Below are positions 41,939-49,670 of a stretch of 64,000 bases of DNA, piece after piece; the first letter of the stretch is position 1, and each line of letters begins with the position of its first letter. The notes under the pieces are model-generated. The model searched no databases. It saw only the letters and a list, made by a program, of their open reading frames with translations, and was not told where the DNA came from. Source of the DNA: Mediterraneibacter hominis. Lineage in GTDB: Bacteria; Bacillota; Clostridia; Lachnospirales; Lachnospiraceae. Location: assembly GCF_014287475.1 (NCBI RefSeq), contig NZ_JACOPF010000002.1, forward strand, positions 124,001 through 188,000. The letters run 5' to 3'. The position numbers were made by a program, and so were the translations under genes.

Positions 41939-41970
41939 TTAATTTAATTTTAATCTAAAGGATGTATACT
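41939..41970 (+). promoter_or_regulatory. Promoter with OmpR-type direct repeats
   Basis: TTAAT at 41939-41943 and 41950-41954 (11 bp apart), then 10 bp and TATACT (41965-41970). The same arrangement occurs at 44096-44127. There is no good -35, as expected for an activator-dependent promoter. A second promoter, TTGCCA-18-TATACT, lies at 42017-42046. Confidence 0.6.
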
Positions 41971-42066
41971 CTTAAGATGGGAGAACATATACGTGAAAAG
42001 TTACAGGGAATAGTTCTTGCCAACAGGAAAAGGAAAAGAGTATACTAAAGAAATGAGGTGATTTTT

Positions 42067-42741
42067 ATGCGGATTTTGATCGCAGAGGATGAAAAAAGCT
42101 TGAATCAGATTATTACTGCCAGATTGAAGGAGGAACATTACAGTGTGGACGCATGCTTTGATGGAGAAGAGGCGCTGGACTATATTGCCGGTGCGCAGTA
42201 TGACGTGGTGATTTTGGACATTATGATGCCGAAGAAGGATGGTCTGTCTGTTCTAAAGATGTTGCGCAGGCAGAATAAGAATACACCTGTACTTCTACTG
42301 ACGGCAAAAGATAGTATAGAGGACAGAGTTAAGGGACTGGACGCTGGGGCAAACGATTATCTGGTAAAACCGTTTGCGTTCGAGGAACTGCTTGCAAGAA
42401 TACGGGTACTTCTTAGAAAACCAGAAGCGGCGGCAGATTCCTGCTATAGAGAAGGCGATCTGGAGGTGCATACAGATACGCACCAGGTGTTAAGGGACGG
42501 CAGAGAGATTCAGCTTTCCGGAAAGGAATTTTCCCTGCTGCGGTATATGATACAGAATAAAGGAATCGTGTTATCCAGAGAGAAATTAGAACAGCATCTC
42601 TGGAATTATGATTACGCGGGCGGCTCCAATGTAATCGACGTCTATATCCGGTATCTGCGTAAAAAAATTGATGAAGGATATGAAAAGAAGCTGATTCATA
42701 CAGTGAGGGGAGCCGGATATATATTGAAGGAGAAAGAATGA
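42067..42741 (+). CDS. OmpR-family response regulator
   Basis: 224 residues from the ATG at 42067, 5 bp after AGGTGAT; a GTG at 42058 overlaps that site. Receiver domain with ED and phospho-acceptor D51 (VVILDIMMPKKDG), then a winged-helix DNA-binding domain (LSGKEFSLLRYMIQNKG ... VIDVYIRYLRKKID). It likely binds the TTAAT repeats ahead of its own operon and ahead of the PepSY gene. Translationally coupled to the kinase. Confidence 0.93.
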   Translation: MRILIAEDEKSLNQIITARLKEEHYSVDACFDGEEALDYIAGAQYDVVILDIMMPKKDGLSVLKMLRRQNKNTPVLLLTAKDSIEDRVKGLDAGANDYLVKPFAFEELLARIRVLLRKPEAAADSCYREGDLEVHTDTHQVLRDGREIQLSGKEFSLLRYMIQNKGIVLSREKLEQHLWNYDYAGGSNVIDVYIRYLRKKIDEGYEKKLIHTVRGAGYILKEKE

Positions 42742-44099
42742 GGAGACTGTCTTTAAAAGTAAAACTGACGATTGTATATACGGTTTTTATGATTCTTGTT
42801 ACGTGTACGGCACTTGGCATTTTATTTTCATTAAGCTCGCGGGAAGTGCTGACTTCGACACAGAATCAGTTGGAAACGCGGGTACAGGAGAGTGTGGAGG
42901 ATGTAGAAACAGAAGATGGAAAGGTGGAGGTAGATGCAGACTTCTATTCTGTGGAGAATGGGATCTATCTTGCAGTATATGAAAAAGATGGATATTTTTT
43001 GTATGGAAAGGTCCCTTATGGATTTGATGAACAGCCAGAATTTTCTGATGGAGAGATACGCAGAATACGTGAAAAGAATAAAGAATGGTATGTGTACGAT
43101 CTTTCTTACCGTCCAGAGCAAGGAAAGACTGTTTATATAAGAGGGATAACGTCCGTTACAGACGCAGAAGAAAGCTTTCGAATTACTCTCCGCTTTTCTA
43201 TGATTATACTTCCTCTGCTGGCCGGCGTAGAGGCGTTTATCGGTTATCGTTTTACAAGGCGTACACTCCTGCCTGTAAAGAAAATAACGGAAACTGTACA
43301 GAACATCCGTACAGATGCGGATCTGTCAAGAAGGGTAGAGTTGACAAAAGGGCGGGAGCATGGTCGAGATGAGATTTATTATCTGGCGCATACATTTGAC
43401 CAGATGCTCGGACAGCTTGAAGATGTTTTTCAAAGGGAGAAGCAGTTTACGTCGGATGTGTCCCATGAATTGCGTACACCGGTCAGCGTGATACTGGCAC
43501 AGTGTGAAGCGTGCCTTTCTGAACGGGACCTGCCTGAAAGACAGAAGGAACCGATCAGACTGATAGAAAGAAAAGCACAGGAGATGGCGGGAATGATTTC
43601 GAATCTGCTCTTGCTGTCCCGGGCAGATGAAGGCAGACAGAAGCTCAATAAGGAATGTTTAAACATAAGTGAACTGACACAGATAATCGCAGAAGAACAG
43701 CAGATGCTTGCGGAGGAAAAGAACGTAAATATCTATACAGATATTGCGCCGGATATATTTGTAAAGGTGGACGAGAGCTTTTATATTCGTCTTCTGGTGA
43801 ATCTTATATCTAATGCTGTGACATATAGTAAGGAGAAAGGAACAGTTAAAATATCTTTAAAAAGGAAAGGGGAGGAAATCGTGGGTATGGTGGAGGATGA
43901 CGGAATCGGAATTGCGCAAAAGGATTTGCCGCATATTTGGGAACGGTTTTACCGCGTGGACACCTCACGTACAGACAGCAGTCATTCCGGGCTGGGGCTT
44001 TCTATGGTAAAGTGGATTGCTGAAGCGCATGGCGGAAGAATCGAGGCAGAGAGCGAACCGGCAAAAGGAAGCAGATTCATATTTTATCTTCCGATTTAA
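42738..44099 (+). CDS. Sensor histidine kinase
   Basis: 453 residues, overlapping the regulator gene by 4 bp. Membrane helices at ~10-31 and ~150-172 flank an acidic extracellular region, then HAMP, the H-box with H243 (SDVSHELRTPVSV), and N, G1, F and G2 boxes (LISNAVTYSKEKG, EDDGIGIAQKDLPHIWERF, HSGLGLSMVKWIAEAHGG). It resembles cation/envelope-stress kinases of the CzcS/CssS class. The PepSY lipoprotein gene downstream may be its output or a sensor accessory. Confidence 0.92.
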   Translation: MRRLSLKVKLTIVYTVFMILVTCTALGILFSLSSREVLTSTQNQLETRVQESVEDVETEDGKVEVDADFYSVENGIYLAVYEKDGYFLYGKVPYGFDEQPEFSDGEIRRIREKNKEWYVYDLSYRPEQGKTVYIRGITSVTDAEESFRITLRFSMIILPLLAGVEAFIGYRFTRRTLLPVKKITETVQNIRTDADLSRRVELTKGREHGRDEIYYLAHTFDQMLGQLEDVFQREKQFTSDVSHELRTPVSVILAQCEACLSERDLPERQKEPIRLIERKAQEMAGMISNLLLLSRADEGRQKLNKECLNISELTQIIAEEQQMLAEEKNVNIYTDIAPDIFVKVDESFYIRLLVNLISNAVTYSKEKGTVKISLKRKGEEIVGMVEDDGIGIAQKDLPHIWERFYRVDTSRTDSSHSGLGLSMVKWIAEAHGGRIEAESEPAKGSRFIFYLPI

Positions 44100-44127
44100 T
44101 TTTCTTTTAATGTTTCATGGATATACT
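44096..44127 (+). promoter_or_regulatory. Second promoter with OmpR-type direct repeats
   Basis: TTAAT at 44096-44100 and 44107-44111, 10 bp, then TATACT (44122-44127): same spacing as at 41939-41970. The first repeat overlaps the kinase stop codon. Confidence 0.6.
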
Positions 44128-44170
44128 GACAATAGGATAGAATAACAAAGAGTAGGAAGGAGAAAATTGT

Positions 44171-44785
44171 ATGATGAAAAAATATATGGCAGCGGCACTG
44201 GTTTCAATTATGGTTTTAGGGGCATTTACAGGATGTGGAATTGGAGGCGGCAAAGATATAGGAAAGGATGCCGCACTGGAGGCAGCATTAAATGATGCGG
44301 GAGTAAAAGAAGAAGATACTACAAGGCTGAAAGTTTCAGAGGATAGAGATGACGGAAGAAAAACCTACGAGATTCAGTTTGATGTAAATGGTAAAGAATA
44401 TGAATATGAGATAGACGCATCGGACGGCGGAATTTTAAGTGTGGACACAGAGATGATTCCAAATTCGGCAGCACAAAATAACACACAGGATAAAAATGCG
44501 GCAGGAAATGCAGGCTCCGGTGGTAGTCAGACAGGACAGACGCAGGACGGAACAGGCGATGCAGTACAGAATTCTTCAAATGTAGCGATTAGTATGGAAG
44601 AAGCCATGCAGATTGCCCTCGAGAGAGTACCCGGCGCAACAGCCAGGGATGTGAAGATAGAGCTGGATTTTGATGACGGACAGTACAAATACGAAGGGGA
44701 TATTATTCACGAGCAGAGAGAGTATGACTTTGAAATTGACGCAAATACAGGGACTGTCCTGGAGTGGAGTGAAGAAAGAAGATAA
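44171..44785 (+). CDS. PepSY-domain lipoprotein
   Basis: 204 residues with signal peptide and lipobox (GAFTGCG). Two PepSY units (residues ~33-97 and ~137-204) share the pattern AL..AG.... and KYEGDI ... YDFEIDANTGTVLEW, separated by an Asn/Gln/Gly-rich linker (~105-135). PepSY domains are thought to inhibit proteases or sense at the cell surface. It has its own promoter with the TTAAT repeats and so probably belongs to the regulon of the adjacent two-component system. An ATG at 44174 could also serve as the start. Confidence 0.88.
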   Translation: MMKKYMAAALVSIMVLGAFTGCGIGGGKDIGKDAALEAALNDAGVKEEDTTRLKVSEDRDDGRKTYEIQFDVNGKEYEYEIDASDGGILSVDTEMIPNSAAQNNTQDKNAAGNAGSGGSQTGQTQDGTGDAVQNSSNVAISMEEAMQIALERVPGATARDVKIELDFDDGQYKYEGDIIHEQREYDFEIDANTGTVLEWSEERR

Positions 44786-44789
44786 AAAT

Positions 44790-44844
44790 AAGGGCAGGCA
44801 GGGGAATACGAAATTAGGATTGGAATTTACCTGCTTGCCCTTTT
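44790..44844 (+). terminator. Terminator after PepSY gene
   Basis: Arms AAGGGCAGGCAGG (44790-44802) and CCTGCTTGCCCTT (44830-44842) with one wobble pair and a T-run. Confidence 0.85.
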
Positions 44845-44918
44845 ATTTATATAAGATTAAAAAGTGAAATGAAACAGAAAGAATTTAGAAAAAGGTTAAC
44901 AAAAAAGCAGTTTATAGT

Positions 44919-45017
44919 TTGACGAAAAACGAAATTTGATGTATACTTTAGAAGTTATATGAATAATATATGCAGTGAGAGTACGTAAGTGTCTAAAAAC
45001 AGATACTAAGTGCTCCA
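44919..45017 (+). promoter_or_regulatory. Promoter and leader hairpin of tRNA-Cys copy 2
   Basis: TTGACG (44919-44924), 17 bp, TATACT (44942-44947). The ~70-nt leader contains the hairpin AGTGTCT/AGATACT (~44988-45007) followed by AAGTGCTCCACC, like the leader of the first tRNA-Cys. Confidence 0.65.
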
Positions 45018-45021
45018 CCAA

Positions 45022-45093
45022 GGCGCAGTAGCCAAGTGGTAAGGCGTGGGTCTGCAACACCCTGATTCACCGGTTCAAATCCGGTCTGCGCCT
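45022..45093 (+). tRNA. tRNA-Cys (GCA), second copy
   Basis: Same 72 bases as 2651-2722, anticodon GCA at 45054-45056, discriminator T. No integrated element follows; only the first bases past the tRNA match the att repeat. Confidence 0.95.
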
Positions 45094-45097
45094 CTTT

Positions 45098-45134
45098 AAA
45101 GAACTCGGAAACTTATTGTTTTTCGAGTTCTTTT
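45098..45134 (+). terminator. Terminator of tRNA-Cys copy 2
   Basis: AAAGAACTCG pairs with CGAGTTCTTT, followed by T-rich sequence. The 45135-45311 gap that follows contains no supported gene. Confidence 0.8.
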
Positions 45135-45311
45135 ATTATTTTGGTAATCGGTGAAAATAGATTGAAAAACCTTGTTACATTGTAGCTGCTATGTAATCTT
45201 TATTCAAGAGAAATTTGTCTGGGAGGCATCCGAAAGAGGCTTTCGATTTTCACTATACAAAACAAAGGGACTACGGTATAATATTGGAAAATTTAGAGAA
45301 GGAGGATACCC

Positions 45312-45827
45312 TTGAATTTATTATTATCAGACTTCCCTCTGACGGAAGAATTACCGAAATGCGATCAGAATTGTTATGTGGACCTGAACCAAATGAAGAT
45401 AGCGGGCTGTAAGGGGTGCTTTGGATGTTGGGTTAAGACGCCTGGAAAATGTGTGCTCCGTGATGATGCTGTTAAAATTTATCCTTTAATTGCTAAAAGT
45501 GAGCGGCTGATTTATGTAAGCAGACTTTTTTATGGTTCCTATGACGAGCCGATGAAATATATGTTAGAGAGAGCAATTCCCATACAGCAGGCATTTATCC
45601 GATTGTATCACAATGAGACGCACCATGTGCAGAGACAAGTTGTAAAAAAACAGGCAGTGATAATCGCCTATGGAGAGAAAGACGAACAAGAAAGGGAGAT
45701 TTTTAGAAAGCTGGTGGGACGCAATGCAAAAAACATGCAGTTTACAGACTGGAAGATACATTTTTCCCCGGAAAAAGAGGTAGAGAAAGCGATACGCAGG
45801 GAGGTTGGACTATGGGAAAGCTTTTGA
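45312..45827 (+). CDS. Flavodoxin-family protein, short form
   Basis: 171 residues from a TTG six bases after GGAGG (45301-45305). It contains the CKGCFGCW cysteine motif and the VKTPGKCVLRDDA block of NADPH-dependent FMN reductase-like proteins but lacks the usual N-terminal GSPR phosphate loop. Short forms of this kind occur in Clostridia next to a full-length partner, and one is present here (45812, overlapping by 16 bp). The pair may act as a two-part flavin or iron-sulfur redox protein. Confidence 0.72.
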   Translation: MNLLLSDFPLTEELPKCDQNCYVDLNQMKIAGCKGCFGCWVKTPGKCVLRDDAVKIYPLIAKSERLIYVSRLFYGSYDEPMKYMLERAIPIQQAFIRLYHNETHHVQRQVVKKQAVIIAYGEKDEQEREIFRKLVGRNAKNMQFTDWKIHFSPEKEVEKAIRREVGLWESF

Positions 45828-46438
45828 TTATAAATGGAAGCCCGAGAGCGCCGAAATCCAATTCTAAAAAATACGGAGATATTCTTCGGAAATATTGGGG
45901 TGAGGGTATCGACGTGTATTCGGTCATATCCCAAAAGCACGAAGAGGTCTGCAAAGAGCTTGGAAAATATGGCGATATTGTATTCGTATTCCCATTGTAT
46001 GTGGACTCCCTGCCGGCAGTGCTGACGAACTTTATGAAACAGCTTGAAAAAATAGCTGCCAGAAAGGAAAATGATCTTTTAAAAAATTTAAAGGTGCATA
46101 TACTGATTAATTGCGGTTTTTTAGAACCAGAGCAGAATGATACCGCAATCGAAATTTTTCAGTATTTCTGTGCGAAGAATCATCTGAACTATGGAATGAC
46201 ACTGAAAATTGCTTCAGGCGAAGCGATACTGACAACACCCTTTGCATTTCTGGTAAAGAGAAAGATAAAACGTTTTGTAAAGGATATTCGTGCAGGAAAG
46301 AGCAGAACGCTGGACATCTCTATGCCGCTGACAAAAAAGGTATTCCTTGGCGCGTCAACAAAATACTGGCTGCGGTATGGTGAGAAGTTCCATACAACAG
46401 AGAAACAGATGAGGACAATGAAGATTGAGGATGAATAA
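45812..46438 (+). CDS. NAD(P)H-dependent FMN reductase-like flavodoxin protein
   Basis: 208 residues. INGSPRAPKSNS (7-18) is the FMN phosphate-binding loop and FVFPLYVDSLPAVLTNFMKQLEK the second flavin-contact region of the flavodoxin_2/NADPH-dependent FMN reductase fold. It overlaps the preceding short partner by 16 bp and the phosphatase gene after it by one base, so the three genes are probably one operon. Redox partner unknown. Confidence 0.82.
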   Translation: MGKLLIINGSPRAPKSNSKKYGDILRKYWGEGIDVYSVISQKHEEVCKELGKYGDIVFVFPLYVDSLPAVLTNFMKQLEKIAARKENDLLKNLKVHILINCGFLEPEQNDTAIEIFQYFCAKNHLNYGMTLKIASGEAILTTPFAFLVKRKIKRFVKDIRAGKSRTLDISMPLTKKVFLGASTKYWLRYGEKFHTTEKQMRTMKIEDE

Positions 46439-47241
46439 TGGAAAATAAAATAAAATTAGTTGCTGTTGACATTGACGGTACGTTTGTACATTCAGATTAT
46501 ACGTATGATATTTCGCGGTTTCAGCGTATTTTGACGCGAATGAAAAGTGCAGGGTGTCATTTTGTCGTAGCAAGTGGAAATCAGTATTATCAGTTGAGAG
46601 ATTTATTTCCGGGATATTATGATGAATTATCCTTTGTGGCAGAGAACGGAGCGTTTGTAAAAGACGGCACAGAGCTTGTCTTTACTGCAGATATGCCAAA
46701 GGAAACCGTAGATTTTGTGATTGACATATGCAGGGAATATACTGAAATATGGAATGTATTGTGTGGAAGAGAAAGCGCATACTGTGAAAGAGGGAATGTA
46801 AGCCAGGAGTTTTTTGAACGCACCGGCATTTATTATCACCGGTTGGAATGGGTAGATGATTTCAAACAGGTAAATGACCAGATATTAAAATTTGCGCCGA
46901 CAGTTCCAGAAGAAAAAACGCATTTTTATTATGATATATTTCGCGAAAGGCTCAAAGGGAAAGTAGAGCCTACAACGAGTGGTCATGGTTCTATTGATTT
47001 GATTGTACCAGGCTGCCACAAAGCGTCCGGTTTGAAGCGTCTTGCAGAGCGCTGGGGGATTTTGCCGGAGCAATGTGCAGCTTTTGGAGACGGGGGAAAT
47101 GATATAGAAATGCTTCGATACTGCGGACATAGCTATGCTATGGACAATGCTCCTAATAATGTGAAAAATGCGGCAAAGTATATATGTCCTTCTAATGAGG
47201 AGGATGGCGTACTTGTTACGTTGGAAAAGATATTCATGTAA
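46438..47241 (+). CDS. Cof-type HAD phosphatase
   Basis: 267 residues. HAD motif I VDIDGTFVHSD (nucleophile and acid Asp near 11 and 13), motif II ASGNQYYQL, motif III K around KASGLKRLAERWGI and motif IV AFGDGGNDIEML are complete, with a C2-type cap. Such enzymes dephosphorylate sugar phosphates or cofactors such as FMN. The ATG overlaps the previous stop (TAATG), so a link to flavin metabolism with the flavodoxin genes is possible. Confidence 0.92.
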   Translation: MENKIKLVAVDIDGTFVHSDYTYDISRFQRILTRMKSAGCHFVVASGNQYYQLRDLFPGYYDELSFVAENGAFVKDGTELVFTADMPKETVDFVIDICREYTEIWNVLCGRESAYCERGNVSQEFFERTGIYYHRLEWVDDFKQVNDQILKFAPTVPEEKTHFYYDIFRERLKGKVEPTTSGHGSIDLIVPGCHKASGLKRLAERWGILPEQCAAFGDGGNDIEMLRYCGHSYAMDNAPNNVKNAAKYICPSNEEDGVLVTLEKIFM

Positions 47242-47260
47242 TTGTGCTTTAGGATTGGAA

Positions 47261-47303
47261 CAGCACTTTGCGGTAAGCAGGTATAGCGAACCGTAAAGTG
47301 CTG
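47261..47303 (+). terminator. Terminator of the flavodoxin/HAD operon
   Basis: CAGCACTTTGCGGT (47261-47274) pairs with ACCGTAAAGTGCTG (47290-47303) with one mismatch, then TTT. The rest of the gap to 47413 shows no gene. Confidence 0.7.
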
Positions 47304-47413
47304 TTTGATGAAAGAAGATATAATTATTCAAGAGTCTTTAACATATGTCTGGCAAGTCTTACCTTACCGCTCAAAGCCCACCTTCCCGAAGGGAATGTAT
47401 TACGGTATGTCCC

Positions 47414-48028
47414 TTAGGGTATAGCTTTCAGATGAGAAGTATCATTTAAAGCTTGAACAAAAAACTCTCCATTTATGTAATCGATGATGGAGACAGATGC
47501 ATTATCAAAATGAAAGTTTCTATAGAAGCAAAGATCCATTTGCAAAAGACAGAGGAGAATAATACGCAGAACTCCTCCATGAGTAACAATAGCTACGGAA
47601 GACTCCGGTTGATTTTCCCGCAAAATGGTATCCATTCCGTGTTTGATACGCGTTTGGACATGCGTAAGGCTTCCCTCACCGGGAAAAGGATATTTGGAAG
47701 GATGATAATAGAAATCTCTGAATTGCTTTCCATATATTTGAGCGGCTTGCGCATGAGAAAGACCATCCCATTCTCCAAAATCTATTTCAATAAGTTTTTC
47801 TGCCGGTAAAATGGGTAAAGCAGTAGCAGCTTTGATTCTTTGAGCTGTTTGCAAAGCTCTTTTTAAAGGAGAAGCATATAGCTGTTTAACAGGAATGTTT
47901 TTAAAATAATAAATTAAACTATCTGCCTGTCGGTGACCTAGTTCTGATAGCTCAGTATTAATATGTCCTTGAAATCCAGGAGCGGCATTTAAATTGGTTG
48001 CTGCATGTCTTACTAGATAAAGTCTCAT
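47414..48028 (-). CDS. Histidine phosphatase family protein
   Basis: 204 residues. RHAATN (7-12) supplies the phospho-accepting His, LYASPLKRALQTAQ the second Arg, EIDFGEWDGL the acid, and THGGVLR the second His. It belongs to the CobC/PhoE/phosphoglycerate-mutase branch 1. The start follows GGGAGG. It is 14 bp downstream of the amidase gene, so it belongs to the minus-strand arm of the catabolic island and may dephosphorylate an intermediate. Confidence 0.9.
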   Translation of the reverse strand: MRLYLVRHAATNLNAAPGFQGHINTELSELGHRQADSLIYYFKNIPVKQLYASPLKRALQTAQRIKAATALPILPAEKLIEIDFGEWDGLSHAQAAQIYGKQFRDFYYHPSKYPFPGEGSLTHVQTRIKHGMDTILRENQPESSVAIVTHGGVLRIILLCLLQMDLCFYRNFHFDNASVSIIDYINGEFFVQALNDTSHLKAIP

Positions 48029-48042
48029 TTATTTCCTCCCTT

Positions 48043-49437
48043 TTATGTTAACTGTTCTAGGCAATGTATAATGTGATACAAATTAGATTCACAGCATCTG
48101 TTTGCAACAAATTGAATACCAGTTGGAAGCGCTTGGCTAAAGCCGTTCGGAAAAGTAACTGCCGGATACCCACTCATGCTGGTAAACCAGTTAAACCGTG
48201 AAAGAGCCTCATAAAGATTAGTAGGTTGTCCATTAACATAGACAGTACCTCTAAAATTAATATCGGTTGCAGAAATTGAGGTGGCGGGTATAGCCATAAT
48301 GCTGATTGGCTTCATAAGATTACGAAAGAGTATAGAAAATTCACGGTTGGACTCTTGATAGCGAATATAATCGACAGCGCTAATCTTTTTTCCATTTTCC
48401 AAGTCTGACACCACATCTGGATCATATACTTCGGGATGCTTTTCATAAAGCTCTTTATGTGTTGCATAGGCTTCAGCAAATAATATCTGTGTACGGATTT
48501 CCCGATAGGAAGTATAGTCGGGAAACTCGACTTCGCGGATAACAACACCTTTGGATTCTAATAAACGAATAGAGGAAAAGAAATTTTTTTCGATTTCTGG
48601 TTCTGTTTTACCAAGAACTCTTTCATAGGGAATATGGATTATAGTTCCTTTGAGAGAGTTGTTTAACATGTGTGTGTAGTCTTCCGGTGGAAGATTAAGT
48701 GAAAGAGGACTGCGGGGATCATATTGTGCGATTGCATTAAGTACAAGAGCATTGTCTGTTGCATTACGTGTAATAATCCCCATAGTATCAAAACTTATAG
48801 AGGCAGGAAATACACCCCGTGTACTTACTCTGCCGTAGGTTGGTTTCATACCGATAACTCCGCATAAAGTAGCAGGAACTCTGGCAGATCCGCCCGTATC
48901 TGTAGCAAGTGCAAATGTACATAGACCGGCGGCAACGGCTGCAGCGGAACCGGAGCTGGAACCTCCGGATATTTTTTGATAATTATAGGGATTATGGGTA
49001 GGTCCGGCAAAAGAACGATCTCCGGTAGCACCCATAGCAAATTGCTGTGTATTTGTTTTGCCTAGAAGAATAGCTCCGCAGTTATTTAGGATTTCTATAA
49101 CAGCGGCGTTTTCTTTAGGAAGATAATGGCTATAGTAGGAACATCCCATAGTAGTAGGGATATTTTGAGTAAAAATCAGGTCTTTTGCAGCATAAGGAAT
49201 CCCATCCAAAATACCGAGAGGAGTTCCACTGATATAGCGCTTTTCAGACAGACGTGCCTGGGCAAGTGCTTCTTCAACAGAAATAGTGATGAAAGCATTG
49301 AGAGATTTCTGGCTTTGCTGTATCTGTTCGAGAAATACTTGTGTGACCTCTACAGGAGAAATAATTTTTTTCTGATATTGTTCAAAGAGATCATGGATAG
49401 ATAAATCAGATGCCCAAGAACGAAACTTTGATATCAT
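48043..49437 (-). CDS. Amidase (amidase signature family)
   Basis: 464 residues. The Ser-cisSer-Lys triad is intact: K85 (PYAAKDL), S161 in GGSSSGSAAAVA and S184 in DTGGSARVPA. It hydrolyses amides to acid plus ammonia in the cytoplasm; GatA and aryl-acylamidases are relatives, but no gatB/gatC genes are present. It is divergent from the LarA-type gene, sharing a 233-bp control region with LacI-type operator sequences. It may open a half-amide made by the hydantoinase-like enzyme; that link is inference. Confidence 0.9.
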   Translation of the reverse strand: MISKFRSWASDLSIHDLFEQYQKKIISPVEVTQVFLEQIQQSQKSLNAFITISVEEALAQARLSEKRYISGTPLGILDGIPYAAKDLIFTQNIPTTMGCSYYSHYLPKENAAVIEILNNCGAILLGKTNTQQFAMGATGDRSFAGPTHNPYNYQKISGGSSSGSAAAVAAGLCTFALATDTGGSARVPATLCGVIGMKPTYGRVSTRGVFPASISFDTMGIITRNATDNALVLNAIAQYDPRSPLSLNLPPEDYTHMLNNSLKGTIIHIPYERVLGKTEPEIEKNFFSSIRLLESKGVVIREVEFPDYTSYREIRTQILFAEAYATHKELYEKHPEVYDPDVVSDLENGKKISAVDYIRYQESNREFSILFRNLMKPISIMAIPATSISATDINFRGTVYVNGQPTNLYEALSRFNWFTSMSGYPAVTFPNGFSQALPTGIQFVANRCCESNLYHIIHCLEQLT

Positions 49438-49463
49438 AATGCCGCTACTTCCTTTCTGTATAG

Positions 49464-49490
49464 TAATTCGTTTTAGTAATACGTTATATT
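49464..49490. promoter_or_regulatory. LacI-type operator candidates near the amidase start
   Basis: TAATTCGTTTTA (49464-49475) is the complement of TAAAACGAATTA found at 54010-54021. Close by, ACGTTATATT (49481-49490) recurs at 49641-49650. Both lie between the amidase start and the divergent promoter. Confidence 0.55.
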
Positions 49491-49591
49491 AATTTTAAAA
49501 TAAGAAAAAATATTTGTCAATAATAAATATAATATCAAGAATTATTTTAGATATAATATATATTTTATTCAAAATATATTTGTGATTGTTG

Positions 49592-49650
49592 TTGACAATT
49601 AAAACAGGTTTTTTTAAAATAAATTTAACGAAATACTATAACGTTATATT
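49592..49650 (+). promoter_or_regulatory. Promoter and palindrome for the LarA-type operon
   Basis: TTGACA (49592-49597), 17 bp, TAAAAT (49615-49620). A 12-bp palindrome TATAACGTTATA (49637-49648) with the central CG typical of LacI operators lies just after the expected start site. Confidence 0.7.
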
Positions 49651-49670
49651 AAATTAGGAGGTAGAGGAGA

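Noticed and set aside
45022..45134. Second integrated element at tRNA-Cys copy 2
   Set aside because: No downstream copy of the tRNA 3' end, no integrase, and an ordinary terminator follows the tRNA.
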